From OLB9 sp041392785 (lineage in GTDB: Bacteria; Bacteroidota; Bacteroidia; Chitinophagales; Saprospiraceae), in contig JAWKLK010000002.1 in the NCBI GenBank assembly GCA_041392785.1, positions 62,001-126,000 on the forward strand: a DNA stretch of 64,000 nucleotides. The letters are read 5' to 3'. A program made the translations under genes and the position numbers. A model generated the notes under the pieces. That model was not told the origin of the DNA. It did no database searches and worked only from the letters and a program-made list of their open reading frames with translations. This document shows, piece after piece, positions 43,954 through 52,939 of the stretch (position 1 is the stretch's first letter; every line of letters begins with the position of its first letter).

Positions 43954-45594
43954 TTATTGTATTTTCTTTTCGAAAGTGGCGCTAATATCTACTCCACTGA
44001 TATTACCATTGATTTTTATCTTTGCATTGGTATTATCCATATCGATATAATTCAAAAAGCCTTTCAACTCATTGCATTGAGCATTGTCACAATATGTCAC
44101 ATCAGGAAAAGTACTAAAAAATTCGAAAACTGGTAATGCTTCACTAGTAATTTCATTAGGTATGACAATGCTAAAAGTATTCAAATCTGTAATGGTAAGC
44201 CAAGCTCTATTTTTATCTTTAATAATGTAAAAATCACCTTGATTAAAATGTTTTTCTTGTCCAGCAATAACCATAGAACCAGAATATGTATCTACACAGA
44301 AAGGGTCAGTTTTAATATTGAAGATAGAATCATCAATAGGTTTGGAAAGATTGATAGAAAATTGTTTCTTGTTGGATTTATAATAATCTGCCTTTAATAA
44401 ATTTTGGCATTTTGGGATTCGGAACTCCTCTACACTTTTGGTTTGGTATACTACCGCCGATCGGTGTTCTTCTATAAATTTTACATTTACTCTATCCATA
44501 TCCGTGATTGGTGAAGAACAATTTTTAATGTTTGAATTTATTTTTGTAATATCTTGATTTTGAATGATGTAGTCAGGTAGATCGAGTATGGAGTTTTCAG
44601 TTAATGATCGAACTTCTGATATCAAAATGTTATTGCAACCTCCTAAAATTTGGATATTTATTTGTGAGGGGCTTTTGGTATAAAAATATAAATAACCATC
44701 TTGATCAGCAATATATCTCTTCGATTGATTATTATCTAGAATGATTTGTGCTTTCATTAAGGTTACACCAGATCCATCAACATCCACCATCCTTGTTTTG
44801 ACTTTGGAAATATCATTAAATTTTCCACATATAAACGGTGTAAGATTGGGCAATGAAAATGTATTGACATTTTGAGTATTCATTGCCACTTCTTTCCATT
44901 TATTTTTTGAAATTTCTAATATTCCAAATCTTTTATTATTGTCACGAACTTGAATTGTTAAAGGTTGTACAGAAATAAGCGGTGCGCCTTGTGCGTCATA
45001 GGCTTCAATTTGATATATGCTGCCATCATCCAAAATTCCTTTTTGCAAATTGAGGGAAATGAAAGGAAAATCTTGTTTTATGAAGTCCTTTTGGATTTTG
45101 ATTATTATATCTCCATTTGGTAGATTACCGTCTTCTCTTTTAAAGGAATTTTCTACTACATCTATGGATAATTGGTCATCAATTTGTAGTTTTTGAGCAG
45201 CCTGAGGGTCAATGATGAAGTTTTTTGCGTTTTTTGTCAATACAATTGCATGATTTGAGATGTGATTTTCGAGCTTTAACACATGCTCTACATAGGTATC
45301 ATATCCATCCGCTTCCACTTTTATGATTTGACCACTGCTATTGGTTTTAATATTATCCATTAAAAAAATACCATTTGTGGAGGAAGTAGAAGTGATATCT
45401 CCGATTGAAATTTTTGCATTTGGGATCACATTGCCGTTTTCATCGGTAATATATCCTACAAAATGGCTATCAAAATAATATTCTGTTTCATCTTCTGTTT
45501 GGTCTATTAAGATGTATTGATCACTATCTTCTCGACTACAATTTGTGAAAAAGATGATTAAAATTAAATAGGTATATTTGTGAATAGATTGCAT
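43954..45594 (-). CDS. Lipoprotein with carboxypeptidase-regulatory-like domain
   Basis: The 546-residue product begins with a lipobox (FFTNC, Cys19). Residues about 45-125 form a carboxypeptidase-regulatory/CNA_B-like beta sandwich (GYITDENGNVIPNAKISIGD, ADGYDTYVEH), and several further beta-rich segments follow without motifs I can name. It should sit on the outer membrane, facing the periplasm or the surface. It is the first gene of the operon lipoprotein - sigma factor - dual-membrane anti-sigma candidate - T9SS protein, with 18, 4 and 11 bp gaps, so a sensing or accessory role for the barrel is a reasonable inference. Confidence 0.82.
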   Translation of the reverse strand: MQSIHKYTYLILIIFFTNCSREDSDQYILIDQTEDETEYYFDSHFVGYITDENGNVIPNAKISIGDITSTSSTNGIFLMDNIKTNSSGQIIKVEADGYDTYVEHVLKLENHISNHAIVLTKNAKNFIIDPQAAQKLQIDDQLSIDVVENSFKREDGNLPNGDIIIKIQKDFIKQDFPFISLNLQKGILDDGSIYQIEAYDAQGAPLISVQPLTIQVRDNNKRFGILEISKNKWKEVAMNTQNVNTFSLPNLTPFICGKFNDISKVKTRMVDVDGSGVTLMKAQIILDNNQSKRYIADQDGYLYFYTKSPSQINIQILGGCNNILISEVRSLTENSILDLPDYIIQNQDITKINSNIKNCSSPITDMDRVNVKFIEEHRSAVVYQTKSVEEFRIPKCQNLLKADYYKSNKKQFSINLSKPIDDSIFNIKTDPFCVDTYSGSMVIAGQEKHFNQGDFYIIKDKNRAWLTITDLNTFSIVIPNEITSEALPVFEFFSTFPDVTYCDNAQCNELKGFLNYIDMDNTNAKIKINGNISGVDISATFEKKIQ

Positions 45595-45838
45595 GAATGA
45601 TTTAATAAATTTTGTACAAACTAAGATTTATTTTATTCTAATATTCAAAAACAGAGGGAAACGTTGCCTTGAAGTAGAATTTTTAGGAAAAATATTGATA
45701 TTAAATATCAACGATGCAAATATAATTACATAAATGATTTTCTAATATTGATGATAGGCACTGAATGTTTGCAATTTTACACTTCAGTATATCAAGGCAA
45801 TCACAGCGAATACAACTGTAATTTGTTTCATACTATTT

Positions 45839-46516
45839 TTAACAGTATTTCATTGCTTCGCGTTTTGTCAAACCAGAGAGCTGCGGATTGGCTTCGATAA
45901 ACTGTCTTACAAATACTGGATTGGTTTTACTGTACTGTCTCAATGCCCAACCTTGCGCCTTTCGCACAAAAAATTCTTTACTTTGATCATGTGCTAAAAT
46001 AGAAGCTATGAGTATATCTTCATCAGTATTTGTATGATATTTCAATTGAAAAATAATGGCAGTTCTGTTGAGCCAAAAATTATCAGATGCAATCCATTTT
46101 TCTAGAAATAAGGATTTCTCTTTACTCTCTTGCTTAAATATATGCCCCACAATGTTGGGTGCTATGCTATCTACTGAATCCCACCAAGATTTTCGTGTGA
46201 TAAGCGACTCTATCCAGTCCAAATGATCCACATTAAATTGCTTCAAAACTTTTTGCATCAGCTCAAGTGCACAATATTGTAATTCTCTCTCATCACTCTC
46301 CCATAATAAATCTATTGTCTTGATGAAATCATAGTTCAATAGTAAGGGCTTGGGTGGAGATAAGGAACGCATGATTTCTTTTCTTAATGGAGTAGAAATA
46401 CCAAAAAAAGTAAAATTGTCTTTCATATAAGCTTGCATTTGCTTAGCTCTATGAGGATCAGAAGCCTTCACAAATTTGTCAATAAGGGCAGATGAGTACT
46501 CTTGATAGGTAACCAT
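45839..46516 (-). CDS. DNA alkylation repair protein (AlkD-like)
   Basis: The 225-residue protein is made of HEAT-like helical repeats of the AlkC/AlkD glycosylase family (KQMQAYMKDNFTFFGI near the start; WWDSVDSIAPNIVG with the aromatic and acidic residues used at the lesion; FVRKAQGWALRQYSKTNP). Relatives remove N3- and N7-alkylated bases without base flipping. The length is normal. It stands alone, with non-coding DNA on both sides. Confidence 0.9.
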   Translation of the reverse strand: MVTYQEYSSALIDKFVKASDPHRAKQMQAYMKDNFTFFGISTPLRKEIMRSLSPPKPLLLNYDFIKTIDLLWESDERELQYCALELMQKVLKQFNVDHLDWIESLITRKSWWDSVDSIAPNIVGHIFKQESKEKSLFLEKWIASDNFWLNRTAIIFQLKYHTNTDEDILIASILAHDQSKEFFVRKAQGWALRQYSKTNPVFVRQFIEANPQLSGLTKREAMKYC

Positions 46517-46775
46517 GAATTAATTAAATATTGATTGTCACTGCAAAATTAAAAAATAATTACTAATATTTATTTGAATAATTTAATTGTATGTAATATG
46601 TAAAATATTAAAAATCAACATTATAAAAGATTGTACCCATATAAATACGTTTGTAAACGAAACAAAACGTTTAATATACGACTCTTGATAACGGTACATC
46701 ACACCTTTGCATCGTCAACGATCTTCGGATCAATTATTTGTTTAACCCGTCCGAAAGGACACAAATTTTTCTAAA

Positions 46776-47144
46776 ATGAATTTAAATATTAAAAACGCAG
46801 TACAGCTTGTAGGTGTGGTAGGAAATGACATCAAAATCACAAGCTTTGAAAATGGTAACAAAAAAGCGTCATGCATTTTGGCTACGAATGAAGTATACAC
46901 CAATGCAAAGGGGGAAAAAGTAAAACACACCGATTGGCACAAACTAATCGCATGGGGAAAAGTGGCTGAAGACATTGCAGGATATGTGACCAAGGGCAAT
47001 GAAATCGCTGTCTATGGTAAAATATCATATAGATCATATATGGATCAGGAAGGAAAAAGTAAATATATCTCTGAGATCATCATAAATGATTTTTTGAAAA
47101 TCCAGAAGAAACAATCTGTACCGGTTGAAACAAGACCATTTTAA
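46776..47144 (+). CDS. ssb: Single-stranded DNA-binding protein, copy 1
   Basis: This 122-residue OB-fold protein shows the SSB pattern (NAVQLVGVVGNDIKIT, DWHKLIAWGKVAEDIAGYVT, KISYRSYMDQEGK). It binds single-stranded DNA during replication and repair. The usual flexible linker and acidic DDDIPF tip that recruits partner proteins are missing; the protein ends VETRPF. Upstream non-coding DNA holds a GATC-TTCG-GATC hairpin (46720-46731) in the probable leader. A second ssb follows after 40 bp. Confidence 0.93.
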   Translation: MNLNIKNAVQLVGVVGNDIKITSFENGNKKASCILATNEVYTNAKGEKVKHTDWHKLIAWGKVAEDIAGYVTKGNEIAVYGKISYRSYMDQEGKSKYISEIIINDFLKIQKKQSVPVETRPF

Positions 47145-47184
47145 TAATTCAATTACTTTCTTAAAAATTTAAAAATATACATAA

Positions 47185-47535
47185 ATGTCTAATCCAATTA
47201 AAAACTCAGTGCAACTCATTGGAAATATAGGTAAAGAACCTGAATTTAGCACATTTGATAATGGAAATAAAAGATTGTCATTTTCATTGGCAACCAATGA
47301 CTATTATACAAATTCAAAAGGTGAAAAAGTAAAACAAACAGAATGGCACAATATAATAGCATGGGGAAAAGTGGCTGATTATATGCAAAAAACTGTATCC
47401 AAAGGGCAAGAAATTGCGATTCAAGGTAAGCTTACTTCACGAAGCTATAATGATAAATCAGGCGCCAGCAGACAAATAACTGAAATCATCGTACAAGATT
47501 ATTACCCTATAAGCAGGCAAAATCAAGGAGTGTAA
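47185..47535 (+). CDS. Single-stranded DNA-binding protein, copy 2
   Basis: The 116-residue OB-fold protein is a close paralogue of the preceding SSB (NSVQLIGNIGKEPEFST, EWHNIIAWGKVADYM, KLTSRSYNDKSGASRQITE). It also lacks the acidic C-terminal tip and ends ISRQNQGV. Tandem duplication is the simplest origin. Division of labour between the copies, or heterotetramer formation, cannot be judged from sequence. Confidence 0.92.
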   Translation: MSNPIKNSVQLIGNIGKEPEFSTFDNGNKRLSFSLATNDYYTNSKGEKVKQTEWHNIIAWGKVADYMQKTVSKGQEIAIQGKLTSRSYNDKSGASRQITEIIVQDYYPISRQNQGV

Positions 47536-47672
47536 GTAGGGAAGCCTGTGTACGAATCATTTGGGAAAAGTAGGATAAAAGAGAATTCAAAAATAAAGCC
47601 TACCTGATTCTGTCATTAAGTGCAACATTGGTTCAATTTTTTACGTTTTTATTGTTGATGTAAATGTCATAG

Positions 47673-48488
47673 ATGATTCATAGAATTGGCTCGTGTTGCA
47701 CTTTGTTTTTTAGCTTATATTTTGTTCAGATGGTGGGCAATTTACCAGTTAATATTGATACTATGCCAGACTGCGATATCATCATTGAAACAAAAGCATT
47801 TGATGTTGATCCTTTTGGGAATATGTATCTTGTCAATATGAATAATGAAGTATTCAGATATACAAATAATTTTGTATTGTCATCCACACTTGCCGATAGA
47901 AAATTAGGATCAATTACCAGCATAGATGCTACAAATCCTTTAAGGATCTTGGTCTTTGTAGATGATTTCAATAAAATTGTATGGGTCGACAATAATTTAT
48001 CGATTATCAAATCACTGGATCTAGAAAATACATTTGGTGATGTGTCTGCTGTTGGAACTTCCAATGATGGTGGATTATGGTTATTCTCACCCGTTAAAAA
48101 TGTCATTTACAAGACTGATAATCAGGGTAATTCTATGTTTTATTCCAATAATCTCATGGATTTTGGGATCATTGCACCAAAAATTTATCAGATCAAAGAA
48201 AGAGATAATTACGTGTTAGTTTCCACACAAAATTATGGTTTATTGGTTTTTGATAATTTTGGTCAATTTATTTGGAAGGAGGATAGCTTGCAGCAAAGTT
48301 CCTATTTCGACGGTAAATTAATTTATGTAAAGGATGGACATTTGTATCAGAGTAATCTGGATTTTATAGAAAGTACGTTGCTTACTCAGATATCTGATGT
48401 CCTTATCCCTATTGAATCAGAGCTTAGAGTAAATGACAGTGGAATTTATCTCAGACATCAGGATTGTATCGAGCTTATCGAGAATTAA
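47673..48488 (+). CDS. Hypothetical beta-propeller-like protein
   Basis: The 271-residue product has a short hydrophobic N-terminus (about residues 6-22) that could be an uncleaved or poor signal peptide. The body shows four to five repeats of the type ISSIDATNPLRILVFVDDFN / VSAVGTSNDGGLWLFS / YVLVSTQNYGLLVFDNFG, the strand-turn rhythm of a beta-propeller. No catalytic residues are recognised. Proteins of this style in Bacteroidota are often periplasmic sensors or scaffolds. It follows the SSB pair by 137 bp; co-transcription is possible but not shown. Confidence 0.65.
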   Translation: MIHRIGSCCTLFFSLYFVQMVGNLPVNIDTMPDCDIIIETKAFDVDPFGNMYLVNMNNEVFRYTNNFVLSSTLADRKLGSITSIDATNPLRILVFVDDFNKIVWVDNNLSIIKSLDLENTFGDVSAVGTSNDGGLWLFSPVKNVIYKTDNQGNSMFYSNNLMDFGIIAPKIYQIKERDNYVLVSTQNYGLLVFDNFGQFIWKEDSLQQSSYFDGKLIYVKDGHLYQSNLDFIESTLLTQISDVLIPIESELRVNDSGIYLRHQDCIELIEN

Positions 48489-48688
48489 GCTAGGATAATT
48501 ATTGAACGGACACGACAATATTTTCAAAATCATCGACCGCACTCCATTTACCTTGCATTTATACTTTTATTTTGGTGGATTTTTTAGATTTGAAAATAAT
48601 TGAAAAATAGTTAAACAAATATTTTGTAATATTTTACTTTCAATTAGATTTGTGAAATATATCATTGTTTAATTAAAAACCAGTTATT

Positions 48689-49057
48689 ATGCAAGAATTT
48701 ATTACAGTTTTCAAGAGATGGAATGATTTTTCGGGAAGATCACGAAGGAAAGAATATTGGATGTTTGTTTTGATAACTACCATTATTTCTTTTGGTCTAA
48801 TGGTATTAGGAGAGGTTTCAAGTATATTTGGAATCCTATATTTTCTTTTTGCTTTAGCAACCATTATACCAAATATAGCTGTTGGTGTTAGAAGAATGCA
48901 TGATGTAGGTAAAAGTGGGTGGTTTTTATTAATTCCCATTTATAATCTTATATTAGCATTGACTGAAGGCGAACGCGGGCCAAATAAATGGGGACCAGAC
49001 CCTAAAGGTGGAGGTTATGACGAATTAAAAGATTTGGGAAAGCAGGATCTTGTCTAA
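48689..49057 (+). CDS. DUF805 membrane protein
   Basis: The 122-residue protein has the DUF805 pattern: an N-terminal FSGRSRRKEYWMF basic motif, two to three hydrophobic helices, the RRMHDVGKSGWF loop and a GPNKWGPDP tail. It is an inner-membrane protein of unknown function. It converges on the Fur-family gene with only 3 bp between stop codons and no visible terminator. Confidence 0.9.
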   Translation: MQEFITVFKRWNDFSGRSRRKEYWMFVLITTIISFGLMVLGEVSSIFGILYFLFALATIIPNIAVGVRRMHDVGKSGWFLLIPIYNLILALTEGERGPNKWGPDPKGGGYDELKDLGKQDLV

Positions 49058-49060
49058 CTC

Positions 49061-49480
49061 TTACTGAACACTACAGTTTTTACATTTTCCATTTATGACC
49101 ATTTGCGAATCACTTGATTCAAAACCTATGGGCATTTTTACTTTTGGCACATAAACATGTTCTAAGCAAAAAGTGTGCTGACAGTTCTGGCAGTGGAAGT
49201 GTACGTGTGTATCGTGATGAGCATGTTGGTCACATAAGCTGTCGCACAATGCAAATTTTTGTTGTAATGTGCCATCAATAGCTTTGTGTATCAAACCTTT
49301 GTCTTCAAAATTTTTTAATGTTCTATACAGGGTAATTCTGTCAAAAGTAGATAGGGCAGATTCTAGATCTTGATGAGAGAGAGCACGTCCAGATGTGATA
49401 AAAATCTGAAGGACATCGCGCCGAAACGGTGTGATTTTGAGTTGATGATGTTTTAATAAAGTGTCTGTATCTTGTGTCAT
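49061..49480 (-). CDS. Fur-family metal/peroxide-responsive regulator
   Basis: From the ATG at 49480 the protein is 139 residues: a winged-helix DNA-binding half (KITPFRRDVLQIF, RITLYRTLKNFEDKGLIH) and a dimerisation half with a metal site (DQHAHHDTHVHFHCQNCQHT) and a second CxxC at the end (CKNC). The pattern of two CxxC pairs suits the structural zinc site of Fur and Zur. Which metal or signal is sensed is not evident. The ATG overlaps the metG stop (ATGA), so translation is coupled; a TTG start at 49504 would overlap metG more and is not favoured. Confidence 0.88.
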   Translation of the reverse strand: MTQDTDTLLKHHQLKITPFRRDVLQIFITSGRALSHQDLESALSTFDRITLYRTLKNFEDKGLIHKAIDGTLQQKFALCDSLCDQHAHHDTHVHFHCQNCQHTFCLEHVYVPKVKMPIGFESSDSQMVINGKCKNCSVQ

Positions 49481-51624
49481 TGCAATGTACTTCCATTCGG
49501 CCAATCTTGCTCTGTCTGAACGAAAGATAACCTTCCGTTTGTATCTTCTGCCATAATTATCATGCCTTCAGATGTAACGCCCCGCATGGTGCGCGGAGCA
49601 AGATTTGCTAATACAACAACTTTCTTACCTATTAGTTCTTTTGCATCAAATTGTTGTGCAATACCTGATACCACAGTCCTTTTTTCAATACCTATATTTA
49701 CAGATAGTTTCAGCAACTTATCAGACTTTTCGATCTTTTCTGCTGACTCTATTATACCAGAACGAAGATCCATTTTACTGAAGTCTTCATATTGGATTGT
49801 TTCTTTTAAAGGTTTCAAATTGCCTTCCACATCAACCGGTTTTGAGTTGGATTCAAGTGTTGCACTGAGTTTTTGTATTTGTTGTTGAATTACATCATCT
49901 TCTATCCTTGAAAACAGGTGTTGAGGATCATTCAACTTGTGGTTCACTTTGATTGGTAATTTTCCCTCTGCAAGCTTATTCAATAAATTGAGCAACAATT
50001 TTTCTTCTTTAACAAAACTGACATTGAGCAAGGATGCAATTTTATCCGCTGTAAATGGCATAAATGGTTTGCTTAATACCCCAAGGACATAAACGTATTG
50101 CGCAGTTAGATTCATGACTGCTTTTACCTGTTCTGGTGATTCTTTAATGTTTTTCCAAGGGGCATTGAACTGTAAGATTTGATTTCCTTGAGTAGAAATA
50201 TCCATAAGCACTCTCAATGCTGATCTAAAATCAAAATTTCTTATATGCTGGCACGCTTCATCTACCTGATCAAACAGTCGCAGCATTTCATTTTCATGGT
50301 AGGATGCTTCCATTTCACCATCTACACCAATAATTTCAATGTCTTCATCAAATTTAGGAACTTTGCCATTGTAGAATTTGTGCATCAGAACAATTACTCT
50401 ATTGACAAAATTTGCCAAATTATTGACCAAGTCTGCGTTGACTGCATCTTGAAATCCCTTCCAAGTGAATTCACTATCTTTTTGTTCAGGCATGTTTTTT
50501 ATAAGTGTATATCTCAACTCATCTTGCTTATTGGGTAAGTCATCGAGATATTCATGTACCCATACAGCCCAATTTCTAGATGTTGAAATCTTATTGCCCT
50601 CTAAATTCATAAATTGATTGGCAGGTACATTTACAGGTAAGATATAATTGCCATGTGCTTTAAGTATCGCGGGAAATATAAGGCAATGGAATACTATATT
50701 ATCCTTTCCAATGAAGTGGATCAAACTGCTTTCATTGCTTTGCCAGTATTTTTTCCAATCCTTACCAGTGCTCTTTGCCCATTGTTTGGTAGCAGAGATA
50801 TATCCAATGGGAGCATCCATCCAAACATACAGTTTTTTGCCTTCATGCCCAGGTATATCATGCGGTACATCCACTCCCCAATCCAAATCCCTCGTCATCG
50901 CTCTTGGTTGCAATCCGCCTTCAAGCCAAGACTTGCATTGTCCAAGAACATGGTTTTTCCAATCATCTGGATCGTGTAATTGTTCTCCATCTAATTTTCC
51001 TGTTGCTATCCAATTTGCCAACCATTTTTCATAAGCATCTAATGGAAGATACCAATGTGTGGTGTTTTTTAAAACAGGCTTTTCTCCTGAAAGGGTGGAC
51101 TTTGGATCAATAAGATCGGTGGGATTAAGAGATGATCCACATTTTTCACATTGATCTCCATAGGCGCTAGGATTTTGACATTTTGGACAAGTGCCAATTA
51201 TATACCTGTCTGCCAAAAATTGTTTTGCGGTTATATCGTAATATTGTTCAGTTGTTTTTTCAACGAATTCATTCTTCTTGTATAAAGTTTTAAAAAACTC
51301 CTGTGAAGTCTCGTGGTGCAATGGATCAGATGTCCTATGATAAATATCAAAGGATATACCCATTTTCTCAAAAGTATCTTTGAAGAGCGCATGATATTTG
51401 TCTACAATTTCTCTTGGAGATACTTTTTCTTTCAATGCTTTGATGGTGATGGCAGCTCCATGCTCATCAGATCCACAAATAAATAGGATGTCTTTACCCA
51501 TCATCCTTTGGAATCGCACATAAATATCAGCAGAAAGATAGGCTCCTGCCAAATGGCCAATATGCAAAGGACCATTGGCATACGGTAATGCCGAAGTGAC
51601 TAGATAACGTTTAAAATGGCGCAT
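49477..51624 (-). CDS. metG: Methionyl-tRNA synthetase
   Basis: From the ATG at 51624 the product is 715 residues. The catalytic domain starts RYLVTSALPYANGPLHIGH (HIGH motif), has four zinc cysteines (CPKCQNPSAYGDQCEKCG) and a KMSKS-like loop (NKISTSRN), and an anticodon-binding helical domain follows. The C-terminal ~100 residues form the tRNA-binding OB-fold (MDLRSGIIESAEKIEKSDKL). A TTG at 51651 would add nine residues and is not needed. The KMSKS loop reads KISTS, as in other MetRS of this group. The Fur-family gene is translationally coupled to it. Confidence 0.97.
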   Translation of the reverse strand: MRHFKRYLVTSALPYANGPLHIGHLAGAYLSADIYVRFQRMMGKDILFICGSDEHGAAITIKALKEKVSPREIVDKYHALFKDTFEKMGISFDIYHRTSDPLHHETSQEFFKTLYKKNEFVEKTTEQYYDITAKQFLADRYIIGTCPKCQNPSAYGDQCEKCGSSLNPTDLIDPKSTLSGEKPVLKNTTHWYLPLDAYEKWLANWIATGKLDGEQLHDPDDWKNHVLGQCKSWLEGGLQPRAMTRDLDWGVDVPHDIPGHEGKKLYVWMDAPIGYISATKQWAKSTGKDWKKYWQSNESSLIHFIGKDNIVFHCLIFPAILKAHGNYILPVNVPANQFMNLEGNKISTSRNWAVWVHEYLDDLPNKQDELRYTLIKNMPEQKDSEFTWKGFQDAVNADLVNNLANFVNRVIVLMHKFYNGKVPKFDEDIEIIGVDGEMEASYHENEMLRLFDQVDEACQHIRNFDFRSALRVLMDISTQGNQILQFNAPWKNIKESPEQVKAVMNLTAQYVYVLGVLSKPFMPFTADKIASLLNVSFVKEEKLLLNLLNKLAEGKLPIKVNHKLNDPQHLFSRIEDDVIQQQIQKLSATLESNSKPVDVEGNLKPLKETIQYEDFSKMDLRSGIIESAEKIEKSDKLLKLSVNIGIEKRTVVSGIAQQFDAKELIGKKVVVLANLAPRTMRGVTSEGMIIMAEDTNGRLSFVQTEQDWPNGSTLQ

Positions 51625-51821
51625 GACATCAATATTTTCGACAAACTGCAAAGATATAATTTTAATTGGATACTGATTTAATATGTAATGGATAGAAATA
51701 GTAGCACAAATAATTAAAAATATTAGGAAGTAAAATCATTGAATGATTCAATAAAAAATCAAACATTGAGGAACTTTTGGATGAATAAAAATTGTTATTC
51801 TACTATATAAATTTTTTGAAG

Positions 51822-52028
51822 ATGGAAGATAATTTTGTTACTATTCGTAACTATCATGATTACATTACAGCACAATTGATCGTAAAAGCTTTACATGATG
51901 CTGGCATTACCACGTTTCCAATCAATGAAAACTCAGCAATTCCAGTGACGGAAACTTATCATATTATGGTTCCTAAACATGAAGTAGACAATGCTTTGGA
52001 TGTAATAGAAAGAAATGAAGATTTTTAA
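51822..52028 (+). CDS. DUF2007-type small protein
   Basis: From the ATG at 51822 the protein is 68 residues (VTIRNYHDYITAQLIVKALH then MVPKHEVDNALDVIERNEDF). The pattern of an N-terminal YxDxxxA-like helix with a C-terminal LxVPxxxxxxAxxLL element matches DUF2007, proposed to be a small signalling or metal-binding module. Its stop shares the palindrome TTAA with the stop of the gene on the other strand, so the two genes overlap by 4 bp tail to tail. Confidence 0.65.
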   Translation: MEDNFVTIRNYHDYITAQLIVKALHDAGITTFPINENSAIPVTETYHIMVPKHEVDNALDVIERNEDF

Positions 52029-52795
52029 TGAAAATAGATCTGAATCATTTCATTTTTATGTAAATTGTATAAACTGGCCGCTTTATCTAAATTGACAGCC
52101 AAAACAAGATAGTCAGCAGAATTAAAGAAAGCTACAGGATCCCCTATTGGAACATCACCGTAATGTTTGAAGATTTGTGTGATTGGTTCATGCTGCTTAT
52201 AATATAATTCAAAATTTCTTCCATTTCTATAAAATTCAAACTCTGACTTTTTTAAGTTGATAATGACATTTTCGAAATTGTCAATGTGGATGATTGATGC
52301 GCGAATTTGATGTTGTCCCAAAACTGGTTTTAATAGCATTTTCTGATGAAACGACGTCAATTCAGGACCTATTTCTGTTAAAGGCAATCCATGACTTATA
52401 TAGGCTATTGCGTGAGTCAATAGAGCATTAGAAGAAATTGCATTTCCGTTAGGGGCATTTACTTTATATATTTTTATACTGGTCATATCTTCAAAAACCA
52501 AGGAAAAAACACCATTATTTGGGCCAATGAAAATATTTCCATCCTTCGCAAAACAAATAATTTCACTTTCTCTTTTATAGTGAGTGTATACACCTACTAC
52601 ATGTATAGAGTCTGATGGAAAGGTGTGTAATACATTTTTTAGATAAAAAGCTGCCTGCACGATATCAAACTTATCAATATTGTGGCTGATATCAATGATT
52701 TGAACACCTTTGACATGATTCAGTATCGCTGATTTTAGCTCCGCTACATAGTAGTCCTTAAGCCCAAAATCAGTGGTCAATGAAACCAATGTCAT
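52025..52795 (-). CDS. SAM hydroxide adenosyltransferase (DUF62 family)
   Basis: The 256-residue protein has the family's N-terminal SLTTDFGLKDYYVAELKSAI, IIDISHNIDKFDIVQAAFYL and IGPNNGVFSLVF motifs, which form the SAM-cleaving site in the SAM hydroxide adenosyltransferase/fluorinase superfamily. The bacterial members hydrolyse S-adenosylmethionine to adenosine and methionine. The fluorinase-specific insert is not recognised. It is divergent from phoH and overlaps the DUF2007 gene at the stop codons. Confidence 0.9.
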   Translation of the reverse strand: MTLVSLTTDFGLKDYYVAELKSAILNHVKGVQIIDISHNIDKFDIVQAAFYLKNVLHTFPSDSIHVVGVYTHYKRESEIICFAKDGNIFIGPNNGVFSLVFEDMTSIKIYKVNAPNGNAISSNALLTHAIAYISHGLPLTEIGPELTSFHQKMLLKPVLGQHQIRASIIHIDNFENVIINLKKSEFEFYRNGRNFELYYKQHEPITQIFKHYGDVPIGDPVAFFNSADYLVLAVNLDKAASLYNLHKNEMIQIYFH

Positions 52796-52939
52796 GGATT
52801 ATATGTTAATGATGTAAAGAAAAATGCCAATTTATTTTTAATATTTAAAATAGATTTTAATATTTGTTGCAAAGTAAAGCAAATTAAACAATATATTAAA
52901 ATTAATTTATATATATTAATTCACATTAAAAAAAATCAT

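Noticed and set aside
49562..51113. Several plus-strand ORFs antisense to metG, up to 128 codons
   Set aside because: They are shadows of a strongly conserved coding frame; none shows a recognisable domain.
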